The notes beneath the pieces were generated by a model, which saw only the letters and a program-made list of their open reading frames with translations, was not told where the DNA came from and did not search any database. DNA of 64,000 nt from Kiloniellaceae bacterium (GTDB lineage Bacteria > Pseudomonadota > Alphaproteobacteria > Kiloniellales > Kiloniellaceae). Where the stretch lies: NCBI GenBank assembly GCA_021776195.1, contig JAJFGK010000066.1:1-64000 (forward strand). The letters run 5' to 3'. Below, in pieces: positions 46,307 to 54,686 of this stretch. Within the stretch, counting starts at the first letter, position 1. Every line of letters begins with the position of its first letter. The position numbers and the translations under genes are program-made.

Positions 46307-47485
46307 CTACCAGACGTTGGCTTCCTTGACCCTGCGCCCCGCGGGAATGCGGTCATAGGCGAAGGTCGCAAGATCCAGGCTGCGCGCTTCGCCGTAGAGG
46401 ATCAACTCCGACAGGTAGCGCCCGGCGGCCGGCGACTGCTGAATACCGTGGCCCGAGAACCCGTTGCAGAAGAGAAAATTGGCGATTTCCGGGTGCGGTC
46501 CGAGGACCGCGTTCTGGTCGAAGGCGTTGTAGTCGTAAAGGCCGGCCCAGGCGCTGGTCAGTTTGATCGACTCGAAGGCCGGAATTCGGTGCGCGATCGT
46601 CGGCCAGTTGACCGCCTCGAAAGAGGCGTAGTCGAGCTCCAGGTCATCGCAATCGGAATCCTGGTCTTCCGGCGGCGACACGATGGTGATGAAGCTGGTG
46701 CCCTCGTTGCGCACCACCACGCCGGACGGATCGATGGTCAGCGGCATCGCCGGCAGTGCCTCTCGGCAATCGAAGACATAGGTCATGCGCTTGCGCGGCC
46801 CCACGGGCAGGTCGATCCCGGCCAATGCCGCGACGGCACCGGCCTGCGGTCCCGCACAGTTGATGGCCAGGCCGCAGGAGAGCTCAGTTCCCGAGGCGAG
46901 GCGCAGGCTGGTAACCTTGTTTTCCCGGCGCTCGATCCCGGCGACCTCGTCTTCGATATAGACCGCGCCCAGGGCGCGTGCCTTGCGGCGAAAGGCCTGG
47001 AGCAGGCTGTTGGGATCGAGCCAGCCCTCGTTGGAAGCGCCAAAACCGGCCCCGGCAAGCCCCTCGGTGTTGATCCAGGGGAAGCGTTCGGCGATCTCGT
47101 CCGGGGTCAGCAAGAGAATGTCGGCGCCTAACTCGCGCTGCAGGGCGATGTTCCGCTGCAGGATCGGCAGGCCGCTTTCACTGGCAGTGAAGAGGTAGCC
47201 GTTCTCGTGAAAGGCGAGATCCGGCGCCTCGCCATCGACCGCCAGAATCTCCGGGACCAGCTTGATGAATTCGGCGGCATAGAGCGACATCTGGATGTTC
47301 TCGCGGGTCGAGAACTGCTGCCTCAGGCCGCCCCAGGAACGCGGTGTCGAGGCCCGCGCATAGGTCGGGTCACGCTCCACGATGGCCACCCGGCCCTTGA
47401 AGTCCGGATTGGCGCAGAGGAAGTAGGCGATCGCACAGCCCATCACCCCTCCGCCCAAGGCCACCACATCAAAACTGTCCGACAT
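46307..47485 (-). CDS. FAD-dependent oxidoreductase of the DAO family
   Basis: The 392-residue flavoprotein begins FDVVALGGGVMGCAIAYFL (dinucleotide-binding G-x-G-x-x-G) and has an acidic residue after strand 2 in VAIVERDPTYARASTPRSWGG. The end has FLFCNGFSGHGIQQSPAAGRYLSELI, the typical C-terminal FAD-contact motif of sarcosine oxidase-like enzymes. It probably oxidises an amino acid or secondary amine, producing imine and H2O2 or passing electrons on. The FOXRED1-like/sarcosine oxidase beta group is the nearest match. ATG 47485 gives the family start; the frame is open upstream without supporting sequence. No neighbouring gene points to a substrate. Confidence 0.87.
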   Translation of the reverse strand: MSDSFDVVALGGGVMGCAIAYFLCANPDFKGRVAIVERDPTYARASTPRSWGGLRQQFSTRENIQMSLYAAEFIKLVPEILAVDGEAPDLAFHENGYLFTASESGLPILQRNIALQRELGADILLLTPDEIAERFPWINTEGLAGAGFGASNEGWLDPNSLLQAFRRKARALGAVYIEDEVAGIERRENKVTSLRLASGTELSCGLAINCAGPQAGAVAALAGIDLPVGPRKRMTYVFDCREALPAMPLTIDPSGVVVRNEGTSFITIVSPPEDQDSDCDDLELDYASFEAVNWPTIAHRIPAFESIKLTSAWAGLYDYNAFDQNAVLGPHPEIANFLFCNGFSGHGIQQSPAAGRYLSELILYGEARSLDLATFAYDRIPAGRRVKEANVW

Positions 47486-47823
47486 TGCCGCAATGCTCCA
47501 GATCGGAATTTGTTCCGGGCAACTGTCTTCAAGCGGTGGTTGGTCGTCAAGGAAAGACCGGCGTGCTGTCCCTGCGGAGAGCCACCATGATCGGTTCCCG
47601 CCAGGGAACAGGGCGGAAAGGTCGATTCTCACCGTCTTGGCCCTGCCGTCGGGTGATGCTAAGACTCGTTGGACGAACCCAAATGGTCGCCCAACAGGGC
47701 AGGTGAATAGGGCGATCCGGCTTGCCCCGGTGGCGGTGGCATGAAGCGCCCCGCGACGGGAAGAGGGCCGTGACAAGAGGGGATCGTGTGGGTACCGCGC
47801 AACTGATGGTCTAGGCACAGGCC
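47486..47823. other. Gene-free divergent spacer
   Basis: The 338 bases between the DAO-family gene and the coiled-coil gene contain no supportable coding sequence, strong repeat or clear promoter. Short open frames here lack ribosome-binding sites and family resemblance. Promoters for both divergent units must lie in it. Confidence 0.4.
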
Positions 47824-48585
47824 ATGGGACCGCGGGCTGTTCAAGAGGGTGGAAACTTGTCGTTGGGCTTATATGAGCGTCGCTCCCGCCGTCGGCGGAG
47901 ACTGTGGCTGGGGACGGCCAAGTGGGTGCTGGTTGTTGGCTTTTTCGTCGGTCTTGGCGCCTATGCCCACTATGTCGGCAGCAACCTCGCCAAGCACGAG
48001 GTTCAAGTACAAAAACAAAAGGTCCTCGAGCTCAAGGCGGAGATCGCCAATCTGCAGGCCCACAAAGGCCGTCTGGAGAGCGAGCTTCGGGTTGCCGCCG
48101 ATAAGGTGCTGGAGTGGGAGGAAGCCTATCATCGAGACGTGCCGAGCGGCGAGTTGAAGACCTTCCTCGATCAGATCGGCACCAAGCTCGACACCGGCCT
48201 CAGCAATGAGCGTCTGTCCTTTGTGATCGAGTCCGCCGCCGAGCCCCGCGAGTGCGAAACGATCCCGGTTGCCAAACGTTTCATCGTCCGCACGCCTTTG
48301 CACAGCGGTGCCAACGACTCGGTCTCCTTCGACCAAAGCAAGATCACCGTGACCGCCGAGGGCACTTCGGCGATGAGCCCGCAAGGTCAGCCCGAAGCCT
48401 GGTTCGACAAGGACGAGGCCCTGACATTGAACTTTACCCGTTTGGGCGGAAAAAAGGTTGTCGCCCAGGGCACGCTCCCGCTCCACCATGCGCTCATCAC
48501 CGAAGACGCCGAGTACCGCTTTATGGCTGAGCCGGGGCCGCGCGGATTTGTCGTGGTGACTGGCCAGCGCTGTCGCTATCCTTAA
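47824..48585 (+). CDS. Single-pass membrane protein with coiled coil, unknown function
   Basis: The 253-residue protein has an Arg-rich cytosolic tail (YERRSRRRRRLWLG), one membrane helix (about 33-52), a coiled coil (about 58-100, with QKQKVLELKAEIANLQ heptads) and a C-terminal periplasmic domain (about 110-253) with two cysteines (in PRECETIP and GQRCRYP) that could pair. It resembles DUF6776-type proteins, but I cannot name a function. ATG 47824 opens the frame; TTG 47857, with AGAGGGTGGAAAC before it, is a reasonable alternative start. The next gene, a mechanosensitive channel, lies 69 bases downstream on the same strand, so a shared envelope-stress role is possible. Confidence 0.75.
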   Translation: MGPRAVQEGGNLSLGLYERRSRRRRRLWLGTAKWVLVVGFFVGLGAYAHYVGSNLAKHEVQVQKQKVLELKAEIANLQAHKGRLESELRVAADKVLEWEEAYHRDVPSGELKTFLDQIGTKLDTGLSNERLSFVIESAAEPRECETIPVAKRFIVRTPLHSGANDSVSFDQSKITVTAEGTSAMSPQGQPEAWFDKDEALTLNFTRLGGKKVVAQGTLPLHHALITEDAEYRFMAEPGPRGFVVVTGQRCRYP

Positions 48586-48654
48586 GGCGACGTGGGCCAC
48601 CTGCCGTCTTTCCTCGAGACGGCCACGGCCTCTGAGCGAGAGAGTCGGGATCCA

Positions 48655-51048
48655 GTGAACAACCTGAAACGATTTGTTGTCTACCTGACGCTGCTCGCCT
48701 CGCTCTCCTGTCCCGCGGCTTGGGCGCAGACCGAAGCCGTCAAGGTGCCCTTCAACCAGCAAGCCGAGGGCTGGGTGCGGACGCTCGACTGGGCCGAGGT
48801 GCAGATCTCCATTCAGAGCTATTGGGACGACAAGGCGCTCGCCAGACTGCGCGCCCGGGTGGATGACGTCGCGGTCGAGGCCAAGGCGACGCGGGCCAAG
48901 GCCGAAACCGAACTCGCGGCCGTCGACCGCCTGTTGCAGGCTCTCGGCGACCCCGCGGCGGAGGCTGAAGAGCCGGCCAAGATCATGCAGTTGCGGGCGG
49001 CCTACAAGGCGGAGCGGGATTCTATCCAGACCCGCTTCAGTCAGAGCGGGCTGGTAATGGCCCGCAGTGAAGAACTGCAGCGGACCTTGACCCAACTTTC
49101 CCAGCAGGAGCGGTTTTCGCGTCTGCTCAACCAGGTGCCCCTACCGATCCGGCCGAGCGTCATTGCCGAGGCGACGCCGCAGCTACTCGGCTATCTGGGC
49201 TCCCTGCTGGAGGCGCCGGTGGTTTGGTGGCGCTCCATTTCGGCCGAAACGGACGGCTACCGGCTCGCGTCGCACGCGCTCGCGATCCTGCTGCTCGCGG
49301 CTCTCCTAGGCTGGACCGTCCGACATTTCATCATCAAGTGGTTCGGCCGGGACAAGTCCATAGAGCGCCCCAGCTACACCCGCCGGGTGGGTGGCGCGCT
49401 CGCCGAGGGCGTATCGGGCGGTTTGGTCCCGGCGCTGATCTTCACGGGACTCTATTTTCGCCTCACCAGCGATTCGGCGATCCTGACCGGCCTGTTCCGC
49501 GATCTGGCCGAGCAGTTTTGCATTGCCGCCATTTTGGTGGTCACGGGCTGGTCCCTTCCACGCGCGGTGATGGCGTCGGGGCATCCTGGTTGGCGGTTGA
49601 TCGATGTCGGAGAGGTAGAAGCGCGTCAGATCCAGCGCCGGCTGCTTGCCGTGACATTGCTTTTCGCCACCGACATCCTTCTGCGCGTCGGATTCTCGAA
49701 CCTGACCGTCAGCGAGTCGTTTCTGTCCGTCTACAGTCTCGTGTTTTCCGGGTCGGAAGCGCTGGGTATCTTGTGGCTGACGCCTGGCCGGCTCTGGGTT
49801 TCGGCCGAGCGGTCTCTCATCGAGCGCGATGCGAAGGCAGGCCTTGGGTCGCGCAAAATACGGGTATCCCTGATATCGTTTTGGCGGCTTGTGCGCCGCC
49901 TCGTGGCTGCCATCGCGACTGTTGCCATTCTCGCGGTGGTCTTTGGTTTTGCCGCGCTTGGCACACGGCTGGTCTACAATATTCTCGCCAGCGCCCTGGT
50001 TATTGCGTTGCTTATTCTGGTGCGCAGCCTGCTGCGCGAGGTCATTGGCTTTTCCACGTCCTCGCGCTTTGCCCAGGCGAAACTGGGCTTGCTGCACGGC
50101 ACCCGTACGCTGATCAAGTTCTGGCTGCGCACGGCGCTCGATCTGACACTGCTTTTCTTCGGTGTAGTCTTATTGGTCGCCACCTGGGGCGCGCCCTTCG
50201 ACGAGGTCTGGTTCTGGATCGGCAAGTTCATGGACGGCTTTACCATCGGTGAGGTCACCATTTCGATCGGCGATATCCTGCTGGCGGTCGTGGTCTTCTC
50301 GGTGGTGTTGCTTCTGACCCGGCTGGGTCAGCGCTTCCTGACCGACACGCTGTTGCCGGCTTCGCGCTTCGACACCGGGCTCAGTCATTCGATTTCCGGC
50401 GGTCTTGGCTACTTTGGCCTGTTCCTGGCGATCACCCTCGCGGTGCTGGTGCTGGGTGTCGATTTCACCTCGGTCGCCCTGATCGCCGGTGCCCTGTCGG
50501 TCGGTATCGGTTTTGGGCTGCAAAACATCGTCAACAATTTCGTCTCCGGCATCATCCTGCTGATCGAGCGGCCGGTCCGGGTCGGCGATTGGGTCATCAT
50601 CGGCCCGAACGAAGGGACGGTGAAGACGATCAATGTTCGGGCCACGGAGATAGAGACCTTCCAGCGGGCCTCGATCATCGTGCCCAACTCCGAACTGCTA
50701 TCCACGGCGGTCACCAACTGGACGCACAAGGACCGCTTCGGCCGAGTCGACGTTCCGGTGACCGTGGTCAGCGATTGCGACCCCAAGCGCGTCGAGGCGA
50801 TCCTTTTGGAGATCGCCAAGGCGCACGAACGGGTGATCGACTGGCCGGAATCCTTTGTGTTGTTCCAGAAAATCAGCGGCGAAGGTCTGACATTGGAGAT
50901 CAAGTGCTTCACCGCCGATGTTTTCTGGCAGTTCGTCATCGCCAGCGATCTGCGCTTCGCCATACACAAGCGCCTGGCCGAAGAGGGCATCGCCCTGGCC
51001 CTGCCGCACCGGGTGATTCATCAAGCGGCGGTGGACCCCACGGCCTGA
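48655..51048 (+). CDS. Mechanosensitive ion channel of the MscS superfamily (DUF3772 + MscS)
   Basis: The 797-residue protein has a signal peptide (NNLKRFVVYLTLLASLSCPAAWAQ region split over about residues 1-25) and a periplasmic helical DUF3772-type domain (about 26-180). About nine to eleven membrane helices follow, then the MscS pore helix GALSVGIGFGLQNIVNN and beta domain (PVRVGDWVIIGPNEGTVKTI), and the C-terminal cytosolic vestibule. Large members of this type relieve hypo-osmotic pressure in the inner membrane. GTG 48655 is preferred because it directly begins the signal peptide; GTG 48592 would place 21 polar residues before it. It is probably co-transcribed with the upstream coiled-coil gene. 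Confidence 0.9.
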   Translation: MNNLKRFVVYLTLLASLSCPAAWAQTEAVKVPFNQQAEGWVRTLDWAEVQISIQSYWDDKALARLRARVDDVAVEAKATRAKAETELAAVDRLLQALGDPAAEAEEPAKIMQLRAAYKAERDSIQTRFSQSGLVMARSEELQRTLTQLSQQERFSRLLNQVPLPIRPSVIAEATPQLLGYLGSLLEAPVVWWRSISAETDGYRLASHALAILLLAALLGWTVRHFIIKWFGRDKSIERPSYTRRVGGALAEGVSGGLVPALIFTGLYFRLTSDSAILTGLFRDLAEQFCIAAILVVTGWSLPRAVMASGHPGWRLIDVGEVEARQIQRRLLAVTLLFATDILLRVGFSNLTVSESFLSVYSLVFSGSEALGILWLTPGRLWVSAERSLIERDAKAGLGSRKIRVSLISFWRLVRRLVAAIATVAILAVVFGFAALGTRLVYNILASALVIALLILVRSLLREVIGFSTSSRFAQAKLGLLHGTRTLIKFWLRTALDLTLLFFGVVLLVATWGAPFDEVWFWIGKFMDGFTIGEVTISIGDILLAVVVFSVVLLLTRLGQRFLTDTLLPASRFDTGLSHSISGGLGYFGLFLAITLAVLVLGVDFTSVALIAGALSVGIGFGLQNIVNNFVSGIILLIERPVRVGDWVIIGPNEGTVKTINVRATEIETFQRASIIVPNSELLSTAVTNWTHKDRFGRVDVPVTVVSDCDPKRVEAILLEIAKAHERVIDWPESFVLFQKISGEGLTLEIKCFTADVFWQFVIASDLRFAIHKRLAEEGIALALPHRVIHQAAVDPTA

Positions 51049-51187
51049 GAGAAAAGTTCGAGGCCGAGGTCTTCGCCTCTTGCCAGGCCTGACGGAAGAT
51101 CATAGAACAGCGGATAAAATTCACATCTGTTTGCGTGATTGAATAATTTCACACACAAATACACTGTTATTTGTTATGGAGGCCGCC
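51049..51187 (+). promoter_or_regulatory. AT-rich upstream region of rhodanese-metZ operon
   Basis: 51115-51180 is AT-rich in contrast to its surroundings, with TTGAAT (51139-51144) and TACACT (51160-51165) 15 bases apart, a weak candidate -35/-10 pair. No SAM riboswitch core sequence is recognised. It lies directly before the operon start. Confidence 0.4.
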
Positions 51188-51610
51188 GTGAACGAGAACT
51201 ATGCCGGTGATCTTACCCCGCGCGACGCCTGGGAACTGTTGCGGCGCGAACCGACAGCGGCGCTGGTCGATGTGCGGACCGATGCCGAGTGGCGCTTTGT
51301 CGGACGGCCCGACCTGACACCCCTGGGTCGGGCCCTGCAGTTCGTGCCCTGGCAGCTCTTTCCCGACCTGCGGCGCAATGAGGATTTCGTCGCGGAGACG
51401 TCGGGGCTGGGCCTGTCCAAGGACCAGCCGCTGTTGTTCATCTGCCGCTCGGGCGCGCGATCCCGCCATGCCGCGATCGCCATGACGGCGGCGGGCTACG
51501 GCCCCTGCTACAACGTCGCCGAGGGGTTCGAAGGCGACAAGGACGCCGAGGGCCACCGGGGCCGGATCGGCGGCTGGAAGGTGGCCGGCCTACCCTGGGA
51601 CCAGGACTGA
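51188..51610 (+). CDS. Rhodanese-like sulfurtransferase upstream of metZ
   Basis: The 140-residue single-domain rhodanese has ALVDVRTDAEWRFVGRPDL (substrate-region Arg), LFICRSGARSRHAA (active-site loop with catalytic Cys, C-R-S-G-x-R-S), YNVAEGFEGDKDAEGHRG and the terminal VAGLPW. It transfers sulfane sulfur from a donor such as thiosulfate to an acceptor thiol. It lies 33 bases before metZ, and in many alphaproteobacteria the pair is conserved, which suggests it supplies or detoxifies sulfide for homocysteine synthesis. GTG 51188 is preferred to ATG 51176 because GGAGG lies 5 bases before it. Confidence 0.88.
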   Translation: MNENYAGDLTPRDAWELLRREPTAALVDVRTDAEWRFVGRPDLTPLGRALQFVPWQLFPDLRRNEDFVAETSGLGLSKDQPLLFICRSGARSRHAAIAMTAAGYGPCYNVAEGFEGDKDAEGHRGRIGGWKVAGLPWDQD

Positions 51611-51643
51611 GGGGCGACAGATCCAATGGACGGAGACGCCTTC

Positions 51644-52834
51644 ATGACCGATCAACGCGGCCGGCGCGAGCAGACCCAACTGGTGCGCGGCGGGCTCGCG
51701 CGATCCGACTTCGATGAGACCGCCGAAGCCCTCTACCTGACCTCCGGCTATGTTTACGGCAGCGCCGAAGAAGCCGAGGCCGCCTTCAAGGGGGAAAGCG
51801 AGCGCTACATCTATTCGCGCTATGGCAACCCCACGGTGGCCATGTTCGAGGAGCGCTTGCGGCTGCTCGAAGGCGCCGAGGCCTGCCGCGCGACCGCCAG
51901 CGGCATGGCCGCGGTTTGGACGTCGCTCTTGAGTCTCACCCGGGCAGGCGACCGTGTCGTCGCGTCGCGCGCGCTCTTCGGATCCTGCTGGTTCATCCTC
52001 TCGGAACTCCTGCCGCGCTATGGCGTGACCGTCACCTTCGTCGACGGCACCGACCTGGGCCAGTGGGAAGCGGCGCTGAGGCCGGGCGCGGCGGCGGTCT
52101 TTCTGGAAAGCCCCTCGAACCCGACTCTGGAGATCATCGACCTTAAGGCGGTCTGCGACCTGGCCCACGCCGCCGGCGCCCGGGTCGTGGTCGACAATGT
52201 CTTCTCCTCGCCGATCTGGCAGCGCCCGCTGGAGTTCGGCGCCGATGTGGTGGTCTATTCCACCACCAAGCACATCGATGGCCAGGGCCGCACCCTGGGC
52301 GGCGCCATTCTGGGCACGGCGGACTACAACAAGAAACAGTTGGAGCCCTTCATCCGTCACACCGGCCCGGCCATGAGCCCCTTCAACGCCTGGGTCCTGG
52401 TGAAGGGCCTCGAGACCCTGAAACTGCGGGTCGTGGCCCATGGTCGCGGCGCGCTCGAACTGGCGCGCTTCCTCGAAGCGCAGCCCGGCATCTCGCGGGT
52501 TCTTTTTCCGGGCTTGGAAAGCCACCCGCAGTACGCCCTGGCGCGGCGTCAAATGGGCGGACCGGGTACCGTGCTGGCCTTCGATCTGGCGGGCGGCAAG
52601 GTGGCCGCCTTCAAGCTGTTGAACGCCTTGGGGCTGATCGATATCTCCAACAATCTGGGCGACGCCAAGACCCTGGCGACCCACCCCGCCACCACCACCC
52701 ATCAGCGCCTGACCCCGGAAGAGCGCGCCCATCTGGGCATCACCGACGGCCTGCTGCGCATTTCGGTCGGTCTGGAAGACATCGAGGATCTCAAGGAGGA
52801 CCTCTACCAGGCCTTGATCAAGGCGGTCAGGTAG
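51644..52834 (+). CDS. metZ: O-succinylhomoserine sulfhydrylase
   Basis: The 396-residue Cys/Met metabolism PLP enzyme has YIYSRYGNPTVAMFEERL (phosphate-binding Tyr/Arg), ATASGMAAVWTSL, SPSNPTLEIID, VVDNVFSSP and the PLP lysine in VYSTTKHIDGQGR (about Lys209), then GRTLGGAILG. These are features of MetZ-type rather than gamma-synthase MetB proteins. It makes homocysteine from O-succinylhomoserine and sulfide in the cytosol. ATG 51644 has GGAGACG upstream; ATG 51626 would add six residues. Rhodanese precedes it and an aminotransferase follows after 37 bases on the same strand. A MetE-core protein for the next step lies 8 kb away (60402-61451). Confidence 0.93.
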   Translation: MTDQRGRREQTQLVRGGLARSDFDETAEALYLTSGYVYGSAEEAEAAFKGESERYIYSRYGNPTVAMFEERLRLLEGAEACRATASGMAAVWTSLLSLTRAGDRVVASRALFGSCWFILSELLPRYGVTVTFVDGTDLGQWEAALRPGAAAVFLESPSNPTLEIIDLKAVCDLAHAAGARVVVDNVFSSPIWQRPLEFGADVVVYSTTKHIDGQGRTLGGAILGTADYNKKQLEPFIRHTGPAMSPFNAWVLVKGLETLKLRVVAHGRGALELARFLEAQPGISRVLFPGLESHPQYALARRQMGGPGTVLAFDLAGGKVAAFKLLNALGLIDISNNLGDAKTLATHPATTTHQRLTPEERAHLGITDGLLRISVGLEDIEDLKEDLYQALIKAVR

Positions 52835-52871
52835 TCGCATCCTTGTCTCCTGCGGGGGAGGGAGGACGACC

Positions 52872-53822
52872 ATGACCGAAACGACCGACTGGTCCAAGGG
52901 GGCTGCCTTCGTCGAGGGCGCGATCGTCCCCATCGACGAAGCCAAGATCTCGGTGCTCGATTGGGGCTTCACCCGCTCCGATGTGACTTACGACGTGGTC
53001 CACGTCTGGCAGGGCGCTTTCTTCCGCCTGGACGACCATCTCGACCGTTTCCAGGCCTCCATGGCCGCCCTGCGGATGAGCATCCCCCAAGACCGGGCGG
53101 CGGTCCGCGCCGTCGTGACGGATTGCGTGCGGCGCTCCGGCCTCAGGGACGCCTATGTCGCCCTGGTGGCGGCACGGGGCCGCCCGCAGGTTCCCGGCTC
53201 GCGCAAGGTCAGCGACTGCGCCAATCATCTGATCGCCTACGCGGTGCCATTCATCTGGGTCTTCACCCCCGAGGTTCAGGCGCGCGGCGCCCATCTGGTG
53301 ATCGGCGGAGCCGAGCGCATCGCGCCGGCGGCGGTCGACCCCACGGTGAAGAACTATCACTGGGGCGATTTGACCCGCGGCGTGCAGCAGGCCCAGGACA
53401 GCGAGGCCGACAGCGCCGTGCTGCTCGACCACGAGGGCTTCGTCACCGAGGGACCCGGTTTCAACATCTTCGCCATCATCGACGGCGCGGTGGTCAGCCC
53501 CGACCGCGGCGCCCTGGAGGGCATCACCCGGATGACCGTCTTCGAGCTCTGCGAGGCGCTCGGCATTGCCTGCCGCACCGGCCGGATCACCGCCGACGAG
53601 CTGCGCGAGGCCGACGAGATCTTCACCTCCACCACCGCCGGCGGGGTCATGCCGGTGGCGCGGATCGACGGCCGCATCCTGGGCAACGACCGGCCCGGCC
53701 CCCTGACCACGCGGATCCGTGATCTCTACTGGGCCTGGCACCAGGACGGCCGCTATGCCACGCCGGTCGACTATGCCACGCCGGCTGATCGCGACCGGGA
53801 AAAGATCGCGGGCGCGGCCTGA
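52872..53822 (+). CDS. Class IV PLP aminotransferase (D-amino acid/branched-chain type)
   Basis: The 316-residue fold-type IV PLP enzyme has GFTRSDVTYDVVHVWQG and FRLDDHLDRFQASM at the start. The catalytic lysine is probably in DPTVKNYHWGDL (about Lys160), with the later ITEGPGFN-type motif as VTEGPGFNIFAI and TSTTAGGVMPV near the end. Branched-chain aminotransferases, D-amino acid aminotransferases and aminodeoxychorismate lyases share this fold. Typical BCAT residues are not clear enough to choose. GGGGAGGGAGGACG before ATG 52872 is a strong ribosome-binding site. It is probably the third gene of the rhodanese-metZ transcript. Two copies of YATP near the C-terminus come from an 18-bp duplication. 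Confidence 0.88.
   Translation: MTETTDWSKGAAFVEGAIVPIDEAKISVLDWGFTRSDVTYDVVHVWQGAFFRLDDHLDRFQASMAALRMSIPQDRAAVRAVVTDCVRRSGLRDAYVALVAARGRPQVPGSRKVSDCANHLIAYAVPFIWVFTPEVQARGAHLVIGGAERIAPAAVDPTVKNYHWGDLTRGVQQAQDSEADSAVLLDHEGFVTEGPGFNIFAIIDGAVVSPDRGALEGITRMTVFELCEALGIACRTGRITADELREADEIFTSTTAGGVMPVARIDGRILGNDRPGPLTTRIRDLYWAWHQDGRYATPVDYATPADRDREKIAGAA
53754..53789 (+). repeat. 18-bp direct repeat at the aminotransferase C-terminus
   Basis: TATGCCACGCCGGTCGAC (53754-53771) is followed by TATGCCACGCCGGCTGAT (53772-53789). It is in frame (YATPVD-YATPAD) and lies in the non-catalytic tail. Confidence 0.85.
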
Positions 53823-53945
53823 CGCGCCGTTCCAAATATTGTACGATCCGAATACGATTGACTGGCAACCCGCCGCCGGCTCTCTGACTTTGGGCAAGGT
53901 GGCGGCACGGATACCGATCCGCTGTAACGGCTAGGATGGCAGAAG

Positions 53946-54656
53946 ATGCTTGAGCGACTCCATCTATCGCGCCGGGCCTTGGTGCGGGCCCTGTTGCTCG
54001 CGGGCGGCGCGACCCCGACCCTCTTGAACGCGGTGCGCTCGGCCCGGGCCATGTCGAAGGCGCCCATCGTCCCCGGCGTGCAGGAGTTCGAGGGCGATGT
54101 GCGCCTCAACAATCTACCGGTCCAACTTGGGCAGCTCGTGAACCCGGGCGATATCGCGACCACCGGGCCGGCCAGCAGTGTCGCCATCGTGATCGGGCTG
54201 AACGCGTTCTTGCTGCGCGAGAACACCATGATCGAGTTCTATCCCTTCTACTTCGAAGAGGATGACGGCGGCATCACGGGAACGCTGAAGGTGGTGACCG
54301 GCGCCATGCTCTCGGTCTTCGGCAAGACCAGCGGGACGACCATCAACACCGCCGTGGTCAGCGTGGGGATTCGCGGCACCGGCTGCTATGTCGACGCGCG
54401 CCCCGAGCGGACCTACGCTTGCCTGTGCTATGGCAGCGCCGACCTCGTCGCGGCCTCGAGCGGCCGCCTGCTGGAGACGGTCACCACCACCTACCACGAC
54501 AAGCCGCGCTACATTTATCCCCCCGGAGCGGCGGTCCCGATTGAAGCCGCCCCGGTGATCGACCATAGCGACGCCGAACTGCGTCTGCTCGAGTCCCTGG
54601 TCCACCGGCGCCCGCCCTTCGATGGCAGCGGTGGGCAAGGCCCCGACCGCTACTGA
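53946..54656 (+). CDS. Exported FecR-like domain protein
   Basis: The 236-residue protein has a Tat-like or Sec signal (LSRRALVRALLLAGGATPTLL) and then a FecR-like beta domain (about 45-190) with QLVNPGDIATTGPASSVAIVI and VSVGIRGTGCYVDARPE. GIRGT is the same core motif found in the two giant adhesins. Two cysteines in TYACLCYG and one in GTGCYVD could form a disulfide or bind a cofactor in the periplasm. Classic FecR proteins are membrane sensors with cytosolic anti-sigma tails; none is present here, so a signalling role is not indicated. The function is unknown. The start ATG 53946 has weak AGAAG upstream. It ends 30 bases from the convergent amidohydrolase gene. Confidence 0.82.
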   Translation: MLERLHLSRRALVRALLLAGGATPTLLNAVRSARAMSKAPIVPGVQEFEGDVRLNNLPVQLGQLVNPGDIATTGPASSVAIVIGLNAFLLRENTMIEFYPFYFEEDDGGITGTLKVVTGAMLSVFGKTSGTTINTAVVSVGIRGTGCYVDARPERTYACLCYGSADLVAASSGRLLETVTTTYHDKPRYIYPPGAAVPIEAAPVIDHSDAELRLLESLVHRRPPFDGSGGQGPDRY

Positions 54657-54686
54657 GGCCGGGAGGACGACCCTGGCCCCGAGGCG

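Noticed and set aside
51049..51187. SAM-II riboswitch upstream of the rhodanese-metZ operon
   Set aside because: Such elements often precede metZ in alphaproteobacteria, but no pseudoknot core words could be found in the 139-base region.
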